A DNA stretch of 64,000 bases from Myxococcales bacterium (GTDB lineage: Bacteria > Myxococcota > UBA727 > VGSZ01), in assembly GCA_023248635.1 (NCBI GenBank), contig JAHFED010000004.1, forward strand, positions 1-64,000. Reading direction: 5' to 3'. The translations under genes were made by a program, and so were the position numbers. A model generated the notes under the pieces. The model made no database searches and was not told where the DNA came from. It saw only the letters and a program-made list of their open reading frames with translations. Position 1 is the stretch's first letter. The number at the start of each line of letters is the position of its first letter. Positions 50,424 to 58,907 of this stretch are shown here, one piece after another.

Positions 50424-52225
50424 GGTTCCTCCGACGCAGTCACGGTGATGCGGGCGCTGGCCTCGCCGATGATGACGCCGCTGCTCGATGTGCGCGCCAC
50501 ACGCGCTGCGCGGGTCTCGAAGGCGCCACCGCCCAGCAGTCCGCCGCTGCCGCCGGTGACCTCGACGAGCGAGGCTGGCAGCCCGGGCAACGCGCGTCCG
50601 CCGAGCCGGGGGCTCGATTCGTCGCGCACGAGGTAGACCGACATCGACCCCGGTGGGGGAGCCCCGCGCACCAGCGCGAGCTCCTCGTTGAACGAGGTCG
50701 GCACGGCCAGCAGACCCCCCTCACGCTCGATCCTGGCCGCGGCACCAGTGCCGCCGACGACGAGGGAATAGGCACCGGGGGTCAACCCGCGCGGCACCAC
50801 GAAGGCGATGCGCTCCTGCCGTGCGGGACCTTGAAAGGCTTGCAGACGCACGTCGACGGCGGCGGCCTTGCCGATCTGCGCCCGCGACGCCAGCGCTGTG
50901 GCCACGATGCGGGCTTGTTCGACCTCGGGCCGGCTCTTTATGCTCACCGAGACCGCACGCACTTCGACGTCGGCGAAGTCGCTTTCCGTGAGGTTCGAGA
51001 GCGCGGCCATCACCGCGAAGGCAGTGGGCAGCGCGGGATCGGCATGGGGGTCGGCGCTGCGCGCGGGAAGCACCATCCGATCCCCCGTCGACAACGTGAC
51101 GTCGACGACGACGTCGAAGGTGCCGCCGCCGTCGACGGCCACGCGGTTTTGCAGGGCGTTGGCGATGGCGATGGCGCAGAACAGAGGCGTGTCGGTGGGG
51201 TGGCGGATGACGCTGAAATGGTCGGTGGTGCGCGCGTCGCTGCCTTTGCGCGGACCGTGCAGATCGAACTGCAGCGTGACCGGCACGGTCTGCGGTCGCT
51301 CGCCCATGGTGCCGGCGATGGCGTGCAGCCGGTCGTCGGTGAGGCGCCCGACGGCGGCGGTGGCTTGGCCCATTTTCCAGGACCCGGCCTCGCTGGCGAC
51401 GGTGGTCACGATCTCGGCATTGCTCACGGGCATCTCGCTCTTGCCGATGCCCAAGAAGGGATGCCCAAAGGCCAAAAAGCGATCGCCCTTCACCCAAGTG
51501 ACGGTGCCGACGCCGGCCATGCTCAAGTCGCCGTCGACCAACATGCCAGCGATGGGGCCGGCTGCGTAAAAGCGCACCGGTTGGGCCGGCGTCGACGACG
51601 ACGAACCAGCGCCCGCGGCAACGAGATGGCCGTACCCGCGCTCCTCGAGGCGCGAGGCAAAGGCGGCAGCGACGATGGGGGAGAGCCCGCTGACCAGCAA
51701 GGGCGTGGCGACGGCTTCGGCGCGCCCCCAAGGGGTATCGGCCAGCACCGGCTGCTGCGACGACGACGACGACGACGCGTGGCGTGCTGAGGGCAGGGCC
51801 TGCACCGCGCCGGTCTTCATTCTCTCGATGGGCGTAATGCCGGCGATGGGGTCTTTGGTGAATTGGCCAAAGCGGTAACCGACGGCGCCCACCAATTTGC
51901 CGTCGATGTAGGCCGGGCTGCCAGACATGCCCGCGATGACCCCGGTGCGCTCGATCTGAGCGCCGACGAGCTTGACGATGATCAGGTCTTCGCCAGGTCC
52001 CAGATAGCCGCGCATGACGCCGAGGACCTCGAAGGAGAATTCCTCGGGCCCCACCCGCGACGAAAAAACCGTGAAGCCCTTGCCCTTTTGCCCGGCGTGC
52101 ACGTCCTGCAAGGCGAAGGTCGGCGGATCTTCGACGTCGACGAGAGCAGAGGCCTGGGGATCGCGGGGCAGTCCGGAGGCTGCAGCGACAGTGAGAGCAA
52201 CTGCAACGACCACCGGCGAGAACAA
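50420..52225 (-). CDS. SpoIVB-type S55 serine peptidase domain protein
   Basis: This 601-residue protein starts at a TTG preceded by GGAGG at short distance, or at a GTG four codons later; both leave a signal peptide (VVVAVALTVAAASG). Residues 35-230 match the S55 peptidase domain of SpoIVB, with GKGFTVFSSRVGPEEFSFEVLG, the GMSGSPAYIDGKLVGAVGY serine motif at 99-117 and KDPIAGITPIERM. GHPFLG lies further on, as in the family. The remaining 350 residues are uncharacterised. In spore formers the domain cuts a regulator; in Myxococcota the target is unknown. Confidence 0.85.
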   Translation of the reverse strand: MFSPVVVAVALTVAAASGLPRDPQASALVDVEDPPTFALQDVHAGQKGKGFTVFSSRVGPEEFSFEVLGVMRGYLGPGEDLIIVKLVGAQIERTGVIAGMSGSPAYIDGKLVGAVGYRFGQFTKDPIAGITPIERMKTGAVQALPSARHASSSSSSQQPVLADTPWGRAEAVATPLLVSGLSPIVAAAFASRLEERGYGHLVAAGAGSSSSTPAQPVRFYAAGPIAGMLVDGDLSMAGVGTVTWVKGDRFLAFGHPFLGIGKSEMPVSNAEIVTTVASEAGSWKMGQATAAVGRLTDDRLHAIAGTMGERPQTVPVTLQFDLHGPRKGSDARTTDHFSVIRHPTDTPLFCAIAIANALQNRVAVDGGGTFDVVVDVTLSTGDRMVLPARSADPHADPALPTAFAVMAALSNLTESDFADVEVRAVSVSIKSRPEVEQARIVATALASRAQIGKAAAVDVRLQAFQGPARQERIAFVVPRGLTPGAYSLVVGGTGAAARIEREGGLLAVPTSFNEELALVRGAPPPGSMSVYLVRDESSPRLGGRALPGLPASLVEVTGGSGGLLGGGAFETRAARVARTSSSGVIIGEASARITVTASEEP

Positions 52226-52288
52226 GACGCCTCCGCAACGACGAGAGGCGGCAACCTAGCAGCAACCAGGTGGGCCGCAGCAAGCGGC

Positions 52289-52804
52289 TCAGCCAAAGAG
52301 GTGGGCCAGGGCGGCGACGACGACGCCGACGACGCCGACGGCGACAGCCAGGCCGATGATCAGGCCGGGGGGCACGCTCTTGTGGGCGCCGGCTGGGTTG
52401 TTTTGGATGACGTTCAAAATCGACGCGGCTTCGGTGTTGGCCGGGGCGGCCTTAAGGGCGGCGCGGCAGAGGGCCCGAGCGCGTTCGAGGTCGACTTCGC
52501 TGTCGGTCTTGCGCCCGCGCTTCACCAGGGCATTGGCCAGCATCACCGTGGCCTCGATGTCGAGGGGATTGAAGGCATGGGCTTGCTCGAGCTCGACGAC
52601 GACCTCTTCGATCAGGCCTTGCTGTCGCAGCGTCTGGGCCAGGCGTTTGCGCTCTTGACCCTCGGCCTGGGCCTTGAGCAGATCGTCGTCGGACATGCCC
52701 AGATCGCGGGCCACGGCCTTCATGGTGGCTTCGTCGACGTCGTCGGCTTCCTGCTGACGAGCGACCACGGCCTTGGCGAAGTCGTGCAGGCGGTCTGAGC
52801 TCAT
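52289..52804 (-). CDS. TPR protein with C-terminal membrane anchor
   Basis: This 171-residue protein starts at the ATG at 52804 (MSSDRLHDFAKAVVARQ). The middle contains TPR-like helices (EEVVVELEQAHAFNPLDIEATVMLANALVKRG and ARALCRAALKAAPANTEAAS). A single membrane span (GLIIGLAVAVGVVGVVVAAL) follows near the end, so the protein is tail-anchored with its repeats in the cytoplasm. It lies 63 bp upstream of the S55 peptidase gene on the same strand and may be part of that operon. Function unknown. Confidence 0.72.
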   Translation of the reverse strand: MSSDRLHDFAKAVVARQQEADDVDEATMKAVARDLGMSDDDLLKAQAEGQERKRLAQTLRQQGLIEEVVVELEQAHAFNPLDIEATVMLANALVKRGRKTDSEVDLERARALCRAALKAAPANTEAASILNVIQNNPAGAHKSVPPGLIIGLAVAVGVVGVVVAALAHLFG

Positions 52805-52876
52805 GGCCCCGGTCTTGTCAGGGCTTGGTGTCGATGGGAAGACGTCGCCGCCGCCCCCAACACCACGAGGACAAGC

Positions 52877-54451
52877 ATGATCACCCTCCAAAGCTACCTG
52901 TGCGGCCAATGGCAACAAGGCGAGGGCGCCGGCGCCACCCTGCACAACCCCGCCACCGGCGCCGCCATCGCCTCTTGCTCCACACGCGGGCTCGATCTGC
53001 AGGCCGCCTTGGCCTACGCCCGCGACGTCGGCGGACCAGCCTTGCGCGCCCTCACCTTCGCCGAGCGCGGTGCTCTCTTGAAGCGGATGAGCAACACACT
53101 GCACGAGGCCCGCGAGGAGCTCGTCGCTGCCAGCACCCAAAACAATGGGGCCACCCGCGGCGATGCCAAATTCGACGTCGACGGCGCCATTGGCACCCTG
53201 GCTTTCTACGCCAAGCTCGGCGCAGAGATTGGGGCCCGCGTCGGCGACAAACGCTGCCTGGTCGAAGGTCCTGCCGAGCCCCTGACCCGGGCACCGCGCT
53301 TTTGCGGCTATCACGTGTGGACCACGCGTCCCGGCGTCGCCTTGCACATCAACGCCTTCAATTTTCCCGCCTGGGGCCTCGCGGAAAAAGCCGCCAGCGC
53401 AATCTTGGCCGGCGTGCCCGTGCTGACCAAGCCGGCGACGTCCACGGCGCTGACGGCTTGGCTCTTGGTCAAGAAGCTGGTCGAAAAGGCCGAGCTGCCC
53501 GCTGGTGCGCTGCAGTTGGTGTGCGGCTCCGTCGGCGACCTCTGCGATCACTTGCTGCCCGAAGACGTCATCGCATTCACGGGCTCGGCGGACACCGGAG
53601 CCAAGCTGCGGCGCTCGGTCTCTGTGGTCGAGCGCAGCACGCGCCTCAACGTCGAAGCCGACAGCATCAACGCCGCGGTCCTGGGTGACGACGTCGAAGT
53701 GGGATCGCCGACCTGGCACATGTTCGTGCGCCACGTGATCACCGAGATGACCCAAAAGAGCGGCCAGAAGTGCACGGCCACGCGCCGCATTTTTGCGCCG
53801 ACGTCGACCATCGATGCTTTGCAGGCCGAGCTCGTCGAGAAGCTCACAGCAATACGCGTGGGCGATCCCGCCCTCGAAGGCATCGACATGGGACCTCTGG
53901 CCACCGAGGACCAGCTCAAAGACGCCCTCAAGGGACTCGCGCTGCTGCAGCACGACGGCGCCGTCGTCGTCAGCGGCGCTGCCGAGGCCATGGCCGGCTC
54001 GGGCGGTTGGTTTCTGAAGCCGGTGCTCTTGCGCCATCCCGAGCCGAGCAAGGGCAAAGCGGTGCACAGCCACGAGGTCTTTGGCCCCGTGTCGACGTTG
54101 TTGCCCTACCGCGGTGCCGCCGAGGCCGCGCGTCTGGTGGCCCGCGGCGAGGGCACCTTGGTGTGCTCCATCTACTCCGACGACAAAGCCTTTCTCGAAA
54201 GCTCGGTGCTCGCGGCGGCCACCTGGAGCGGCCGCGTGCTCATCGGCAGCGAGAAGGTAGCCGACCAGGCGACGACGCCGGGCATGGTCTTGCCCTCGTG
54301 CATTCACGGTGGACCCGGGCGCGCCGGCGGCGGCGAAGAGCTGGGCGGCGAGCGCGGGCTGCGTTTCTACATGCAGCGCACGGCCCTGCAGGGCGACCGT
54401 TCCCTGCTCGATCGCCTGCTCGGAGCCAAGGTCGACGACGCCAAGGCCTGA
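52877..54451 (+). CDS. Aldehyde dehydrogenase, PaaN/BoxD-like (3,4-dehydroadipyl-CoA semialdehyde dehydrogenase type)
   Basis: This 524-residue NAD(P)-dependent enzyme oxidises an aldehyde to an acid. It has INAFNFPAWGLAEKAA, KPATSTALTAW, FTGSADTGAKL, the general base Glu260 in LNVEADSINAAVL and the nucleophile Cys299 in SGQKCTATRR. The sequence around these motifs, and the length above 500, fit the PaaZ N-terminal/BoxD group that acts on semialdehyde-CoA intermediates of aromatic degradation. No ring-cleavage genes are in the window, so the exact substrate is open. It starts at ATG 52877 and diverges from the TPR gene. Confidence 0.83.
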   Translation: MITLQSYLCGQWQQGEGAGATLHNPATGAAIASCSTRGLDLQAALAYARDVGGPALRALTFAERGALLKRMSNTLHEAREELVAASTQNNGATRGDAKFDVDGAIGTLAFYAKLGAEIGARVGDKRCLVEGPAEPLTRAPRFCGYHVWTTRPGVALHINAFNFPAWGLAEKAASAILAGVPVLTKPATSTALTAWLLVKKLVEKAELPAGALQLVCGSVGDLCDHLLPEDVIAFTGSADTGAKLRRSVSVVERSTRLNVEADSINAAVLGDDVEVGSPTWHMFVRHVITEMTQKSGQKCTATRRIFAPTSTIDALQAELVEKLTAIRVGDPALEGIDMGPLATEDQLKDALKGLALLQHDGAVVVSGAAEAMAGSGGWFLKPVLLRHPEPSKGKAVHSHEVFGPVSTLLPYRGAAEAARLVARGEGTLVCSIYSDDKAFLESSVLAAATWSGRVLIGSEKVADQATTPGMVLPSCIHGGPGRAGGGEELGGERGLRFYMQRTALQGDRSLLDRLLGAKVDDAKA

Positions 54452-54475
54452 CGTTGCCGAGTTAGGACAACGCTT

Positions 54476-54607
54476 GAATTCATCGCCGCCAGGCGATGAA
54501 CCTGTAGACAATTCACCGACACGCGCAGCGCTGTCGGTGAATTCCTCGCCGCCAGGCGCTGAACCTGTAGACAATTCACCGACACGCGCAGCGCTGTCGG
54601 TGAATTC
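54476..54607. repeat. 63-bp composite palindromic repeat, two tandem copies
   Basis: GAATTC sites at 54476, 54539 and 54602 are exactly 63 bp apart and bound two full units. The first unit keeps the palindrome CATCGCCGCCAGGCGATG; the second has CCTCGCC...GGCGCTG, which breaks part of the stem. Both keep the larger palindrome TTCACCGACA/TGTCGGTGAA. The unit is open in frames on both strands (21 codons). It starts 24 bp after the aldehyde dehydrogenase stop and fills most of the gap before the next gene, as at 7099. Confidence 0.92.
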
Positions 54608-54669
54608 ACCCCGTTGCAGGCCGAGCAGACACCGGTCATGTCGACGTCGACGTCGCCAGGAGATTTCTC

Positions 54670-55761
54670 ATGAGCACCGAATTCTCTGCCCTCGGGCCAG
54701 GCGGCCAAGGCCGCGCTGAGTCCGAGTCCACTTCCGAAAACGCCATCGTCGGCGCCGCCGTCGCCCTCGCCCTCGTCGTCGGCCTGGGCTTTGGCGCCTT
54801 CAAGATGGGCCTGCTCGACGCCTGGTTTGGCAAAGACCCGCTCAAGACCGCGGCGCCGGTGATCGCGGCCATCCATTCGCTCAGCGGCGGCGATCCAGCG
54901 CGCATCCAGATCTCGGGCTACGCCGTCGACGCCAAAGAGGGACCGGCCATCGAAGCGTCCCTGCGCAAGCTCTTTCCCAGCAGCGAGGTGAAGAATTCGG
55001 CGCGCGCGGCACCAGAGGCCAAGCCCGGGCAGAAACCTGCTGCGGCCAAGAGCAGCACCATCCGCTTGTCCTTCGCCGCCGATGCCATCAACGAAGCCTG
55101 GCCCCGCCCCCGCTTTGGCGACGTCAAACGCCTCGAGCTGGTGTGGAAGGACAACAAATTCGCGCTGCGCGGCGCCGTCTTCAGCGCCGACGCCAAACAG
55201 ACCCTCGACGCCGCCTTCGCTGCCCTTCCCAAGGCGAGCCAGGCCGCCGCGCAGATTCGCGAAGTGCAGCGTCCAGCCGTGCCCGCAGCCGATCTGCAGC
55301 AGAGCATCTCGGTCGCCCTCGCCGGCCGCGTCATCCCCTTTGCCCCGCCCCCCGGGGCCAAGCCCGCCGACGTCGCTGGCTGCCTGCGCACCAACCAGCA
55401 GCTGCTCAAGGGCTGCGCGGCGGAATGCGCAAAGCTCCAAGGACACACCTTGGATCTCTGCAATGTAAAATGTGTCGAACGCAAAGGGGGCCATCTACCG
55501 GACTGCGAGCATCCGGGCAACGCCCTCGGCACCATCGAAGCCAACGACGCCGTCGTTGCGGCCCTGGCTCCCCTGCTCAAAGATCTGGCCGGTTTGGAGG
55601 TGTGGATCTCCGCCGGCGCCGACGACCGAGCTTTGGCGGTGCAGCAGGCGGAAGCGGTCAAGGCCGCGCTCGTCGCCCAGGGAGCCGACGCCAAGGGCCT
55701 CAAGGCTGTGCCGGCGGCCAAGAACAACGCGCTCTCCCTCATTGTGCGCGAGAAGGAGTGA
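54670..55761 (+). CDS. Membrane-anchored protein with OmpA-like C-terminal fold
   Basis: This 363-residue protein starts at the ATG at 54670. Its first residues, TEFSALGPGGQ, are encoded by a dispersed repeat. A single span (AIVGAAVALALVVGLGFGAF) anchors it, leaving about 310 residues outside the cytoplasm. A mid-region with four paired Cys (CLRTNQQLLKGCAAECAKL, CNVKCVERKGGHLPDC) may be a metal- or disulfide-stabilised insert. The end (GLEVWISAGADDRALAVQQA ... VKAALVAQGADAKGL) resembles an OmpA/MotB fold. Function unknown. tpiA starts 3 bp after its stop. Confidence 0.68.
   Translation: MSTEFSALGPGGQGRAESESTSENAIVGAAVALALVVGLGFGAFKMGLLDAWFGKDPLKTAAPVIAAIHSLSGGDPARIQISGYAVDAKEGPAIEASLRKLFPSSEVKNSARAAPEAKPGQKPAAAKSSTIRLSFAADAINEAWPRPRFGDVKRLELVWKDNKFALRGAVFSADAKQTLDAAFAALPKASQAAAQIREVQRPAVPAADLQQSISVALAGRVIPFAPPPGAKPADVAGCLRTNQQLLKGCAAECAKLQGHTLDLCNVKCVERKGGHLPDCEHPGNALGTIEANDAVVAALAPLLKDLAGLEVWISAGADDRALAVQQAEAVKAALVAQGADAKGLKAVPAAKNNALSLIVREKE
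54679..54708. repeat. 30-bp GAATTC-GGCC repeat, copy forming the start of a coding sequence
   Basis: GAATTC at 54679 followed by GCCCTCGGGCC and AGGCGGCCAA matches the copy at 19600 except for a few substitutions. It begins at codon 4 of the membrane-anchored protein and encodes EFSALGPGGQ. The element seems to have been taken into the reading frame, or the start codon has been recruited next to it. It lies 72 bp after the 63-bp repeat pair. Confidence 0.72.
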
Positions 55762-55763
55762 TC

Positions 55764-56531
55764 ATGAGCGCGCACTCCCGCATCCCCTTCGTCTGCGGCA
55801 ACTGGAAACTGCACCACGGCCGCGAAGCGACCGGGGCGCAGGTGCGCGAGCTGGTGGCCGGTTTGCCTGCTCTTCGCGATCGCGCTCGCATCGCCGTCGC
55901 CCCCGTCGTCACCTGCCTGGCCGTCGCCGTCGAAGCAGCCGCGGGAAAGCTGCCCATCGCCGCCCAGAACGTGCACTTCGCCGAGAAGGGCGCGTTCACC
56001 GGCGAGTGGAGCGTGGGGCACCTCAAGGAGCTCGGCGTCAGCTACGTCATTGTCGGCCACTCCGAACGGCGCGCGCTCTTTGCCGACAACGACGAGACCG
56101 TGGCCAAGAAGGTGCGCGCGGTGCTCGACGGCGGCCTGCTGCCCATCGCCTGCATCGGCGAGACCGAGTCCCAGCGCGAAAATGGCAAGACCAAGCACGT
56201 CGTCACCGAGGAGATCGAAGCCATCTTGGCCGCGGTCAGACCCGACGAAGCCGACCGCCTGACCCTGGCGTACGAGCCCGTCTGGGCCATCGGCACCGGC
56301 AAGAACGCGAGCGCCCAGCAGGCCCAAGAGGTTCACGCTCTCATTCGCTCGTTGTTGAAGAAGCACTTCGGCACCAAGGCCGAGGTGGTGTGCATCCAAT
56401 ACGGCGGCTCGGTGAAGCCCGACAACGTTGCCATCCTGATGGCCGAGCCCGACGTCGACGGCGCCCTGGTGGGCGGCGCCAGCCTCGAGGCCAAGTCCCT
56501 GTTGGCCATCGCCCAAAACGCGATTCGCTGA
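55764..56531 (+). CDS. tpiA: Triosephosphate isomerase
   Basis: This 255-residue TIM-barrel enzyme interconverts dihydroxyacetone phosphate and glyceraldehyde 3-phosphate. The substrate-binding Lys is in CGNWKLH, the electrophile His in IVGHSERR, the catalytic Glu in LAYEPVWAIGTG, and the phosphate-binding loops are YGGSVKPDN and VGGASLEA. The ATG at 55764 follows AAGGAG. Typical length. It is the second gene of a pair with the membrane-anchored protein; gapA and pgk are not nearby. Confidence 0.97.
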   Translation: MSAHSRIPFVCGNWKLHHGREATGAQVRELVAGLPALRDRARIAVAPVVTCLAVAVEAAAGKLPIAAQNVHFAEKGAFTGEWSVGHLKELGVSYVIVGHSERRALFADNDETVAKKVRAVLDGGLLPIACIGETESQRENGKTKHVVTEEIEAILAAVRPDEADRLTLAYEPVWAIGTGKNASAQQAQEVHALIRSLLKKHFGTKAEVVCIQYGGSVKPDNVAILMAEPDVDGALVGGASLEAKSLLAIAQNAIR

Positions 56532-56589
56532 ACCGTCGCCGTCGCGGCGGGTCAGGGGGCCGCCGTCGACGCCCAATGGGTGCTAGCGG

Positions 56590-56760
56590 GTGCGGCTCCC
56601 GGGCCGACCCGAGCCGCCGGTCACCCGCTACGGCGCCGGACTGCTCGCCAAGGCGCAGACCTTCGACATCGCCAACGCCAAACGGGAGCTCGGCTGTGCG
56701 CCCATCGTCCCCTTGCGCGAAGGACTGTCAAAGACCGTGCACCACCTGACCCGAAAGAAC
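56590..56760 (+). pseudogene. Relic of an NAD-dependent epimerase/3-beta-HSD-type SDR, C-terminal end
   Basis: The plus-strand frame reads EPPVTRYGAGLLAKAQTFDI, continues NAKRELGCAPIVPLREGLSK and ends TVHHL. This is the standard C-terminus of extended short-chain dehydrogenases such as OleD and sugar or sterol epimerases, in which a Y-x(4-5)-L-(x)-FD--KA--ELGY-P motif precedes EGL. The rest of the enzyme is missing, and an in-frame TAG at 56584 cuts it off. The region has no start signal. It is probably a deletion remnant. Confidence 0.6.
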
Positions 56761-56771
56761 GAAGCCCACGC

Positions 56772-56932
56772 AGCGTCGTCGGTGGGACTGCTGCTCTTGT
56801 TCACCGGCTCGTGTCGATCCCCACGGCCCTGCACGCCGCCGTCACCACGGTCGCGTTCGCCGCGGCGATTCCATCCTTCTCCTCGGAACGGCGGCCGGCC
56901 TCAGCCTCGGCGCCCTGGGCCTCATCTACTGA
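56772..56932 (+). pseudogene. Relic of a ketoacyl-ACP synthase III (FabH/OleA-like), C-terminal end with a frameshift
   Basis: One plus-strand frame reads LVSIPTALHAAVTT up to 56849. The sequence then continues in another frame as GRVRRGDSILLLG and TAAGLSLGALGLIY with a stop at 930-932. Joined, this matches the end of KAS III proteins (NxxSxxxPxAL--A---GR---GD--LL-G-GAGL--GA). It needs a frameshift near 56850 and lacks the catalytic Cys-His-Asn part, so it is not functional. OleA and OleD act in one olefin pathway, but that common origin is a guess. Confidence 0.55.
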
Positions 56933-57484
56933 TCACCAGGTGAAGGCAGCGGCCTTGGCCCGGACGCGCTCGGTGTCCACGGCAGTCCAGCCCGCGGGCA
57001 CCCCGATGTCCATCGCATAGCCCGACGATGACGACAGCGTGAGCGAGCGGTCGACGTGGTCGACCCTGTCGAAGCGACGGAGCACAGGCTCACGCACGCC
57101 CCAGGGTTTCCAACCCCCGCGCTTCTCGACGAAGAAGCCGTCGTCGCTGAAGAAGACGAGGCCGTCGGGTCCGATGAAGGCGACGTCTCTGTCTTGGTCG
57201 AGCAGCTCGGCTGCTTGGGAGGCTTTGCGCCGGTAGGACCACACCACCGGCGCGATGCCCAAGGCAAAGAGGGCGGCGTAGACGCCGCCGATCACGAGTG
57301 CGGGCTCGATGGACCAGAGGACGGCATTGCCGACGACGGAGGTTGTGGCGCTCAACCACGTGGCCCAGCGCGCCCGCGCCGTCTGCTTCAGCAGCTGCAC
57401 CACGCGCTGCCGCACTTCGCGGCTCACGTGCTGATCGAGCGTCAAGGCAAAGGACGCCGGCGAAGCGGGCAGCAGGTCGTTCAT
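56933..57484 (-). CDS. Membrane protein of unknown function
   Basis: This 183-residue protein starts at an ATG that overlaps the nadA stop as ATGA. Two spans (ATWLSATTSVVGNAVLWSI and PALVIGGVYAALFALGIAPV) lie near residues 40-80. A basic loop follows, then a C-terminal beta-rich cytoplasmic part with FIGPDGLVFFSDDGFFVEKR, similar in layout to YcxB-like or PH-like domains. No family is certain. Its stop TGA lies next to the relic on the other strand, with convergent ends. Confidence 0.7.
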   Translation of the reverse strand: MNDLLPASPASFALTLDQHVSREVRQRVVQLLKQTARARWATWLSATTSVVGNAVLWSIEPALVIGGVYAALFALGIAPVVWSYRRKASQAAELLDQDRDVAFIGPDGLVFFSDDGFFVEKRGGWKPWGVREPVLRRFDRVDHVDRSLTLSSSSGYAMDIGVPAGWTAVDTERVRAKAAAFTW

Positions 57485-58848
57485 GGCGAGCGGGCGGCGG
57501 CCTCGGTCAAGGTGATCATGCGCTCGAGGGAGGCCCGGGCGTCTTTGGCGATCTCCCAGCGACTGGCCTCATCGAGGCGCTCGCGCTGTCCGCTGGCTTC
57601 GTCGACGACGTCGCCGGCTTCGACGCGGTTGAGCGCTGGTGCTTTGCCCTGGCGCAAGAGATCGAGCAGCGCGACCAGGTGCGGGGGATCGTTCCTCGAC
57701 ATGGTGGCGCAGCCGCAGCCCAGGGAGGCGCCGGGAATGTCGGCCATGTTGACGACGGTGAAGCCCTGCTGTTTGCCGTAGTCGATGGCGTTTTTCACGA
57801 AGTGTCCCTCGGTGCCGATGGCCAGCTTGTCCCCCGGCTTGGCCTTGGCCAAGGCCTCCCACAGGAACTTGGTGGAGCCCGCGCCGTCGGCGGCGTCCAC
57901 GACGTCGACGGTGCATTCGGGGTGCACGAGCACGCGGTAGCCGAGGGCCTGCCAATGGGTCACATGGTGCGCCTGAAACACGGTGTGCACGCCGCAGTAG
58001 CTGCCCCAGAGCACAAGCTTGCTCTGATCGAGGCGCGCCTTTTCCTTCGCCGACAACGACGCCAACGACTGCTGCGCCCCCTGCCACCCGCCGGGCCAGA
58101 GGAAGGTGTCGTCGTCGGTGATGCCCACCTTGCGGCCCGAATTGCGACCCAGGTGTTGGTCGGGAACGAAGAGGATCTTCTTTCCTTGGCTCACCGCCCA
58201 CTTCATGATCGTAAAAGCATTTGAAGAGGTGCAGACGGCGCCGCCGGTCCGTCCAGCCAACGCCTTCAAGCGGCCGCTGGTGTTCATATAGCAGATGACC
58301 ATGAGCTTGTCGCCATAGCGCTCATACAAGTCGTCGAACACGGGCAGTACCATGTCCTCCTTCGCCAGGGCCTCCATGGTGCAGCCAGACTTGGGATTGG
58401 TGATCCACACCTGCTGGTGGGGGTGCTTCAGGATGGCGATGGTCTCGGCCATGAAGTGCACCGCGCTCTCGACGAAGACCTCGACTTCGGGGTGGCGCTC
58501 GGCCTGCAACGCCAACTCGTAGGAGTCGGCGATGCGGCCGCCGTAGCGCTCGACCAGCTTCACGATCTCGCCGCCCATGTAGTAATGGGCCAGCAGCATC
58601 AACTTGGGACCGAAGTGATCGAGCGCCGGCACCATGTAGCGATCCATCCACGGGAGAATCGTCTCTGGTTTTCGATCCGGCAGTCTAAGATATTCTTCGA
58701 CGTAGGGCTTGAATTCTTCTTGGTACCAATCGAGCGGAAGATCGGTCTGGCAGATCTCCATGCCCGGGGTGAGCGCGATCCCCGATGTCTTCATCGAGCG
58801 ATCCACATCCAGGTGACGGCGCGACTTGATCTGAACCAGGGATTCCAC
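57481..58848 (-). CDS. nadA: Quinolinate synthase
   Basis: This 455-residue [4Fe-4S] enzyme condenses iminoaspartate and dihydroxyacetone phosphate in NAD synthesis. Family landmarks are LLAHYYMGGEIVKL, the first cluster Cys in PKSGCTMEAL, GRTGGAVCTSSNA with the second, FVPDQHLGRN, VHPECTVDVVD and GCGCATM with the third. I chose the GTG at 58848 because GAGG precedes it by 5 bp; an ATG at 58794 would give 437 residues and still include all conserved parts. nadB and nadC are not in view. It precedes a small membrane protein gene with a 4-bp overlap. Confidence 0.94.
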   Translation of the reverse strand: MESLVQIKSRRHLDVDRSMKTSGIALTPGMEICQTDLPLDWYQEEFKPYVEEYLRLPDRKPETILPWMDRYMVPALDHFGPKLMLLAHYYMGGEIVKLVERYGGRIADSYELALQAERHPEVEVFVESAVHFMAETIAILKHPHQQVWITNPKSGCTMEALAKEDMVLPVFDDLYERYGDKLMVICYMNTSGRLKALAGRTGGAVCTSSNAFTIMKWAVSQGKKILFVPDQHLGRNSGRKVGITDDDTFLWPGGWQGAQQSLASLSAKEKARLDQSKLVLWGSYCGVHTVFQAHHVTHWQALGYRVLVHPECTVDVVDAADGAGSTKFLWEALAKAKPGDKLAIGTEGHFVKNAIDYGKQQGFTVVNMADIPGASLGCGCATMSRNDPPHLVALLDLLRQGKAPALNRVEAGDVVDEASGQRERLDEASRWEIAKDARASLERMITLTEAAARSP

Positions 58849-58907
58849 GCGGACCTCGTTTGTGTCGCCAACAGACCGTCGGCACATAGCAGCGGCGTCG
58901 ATCGAAA

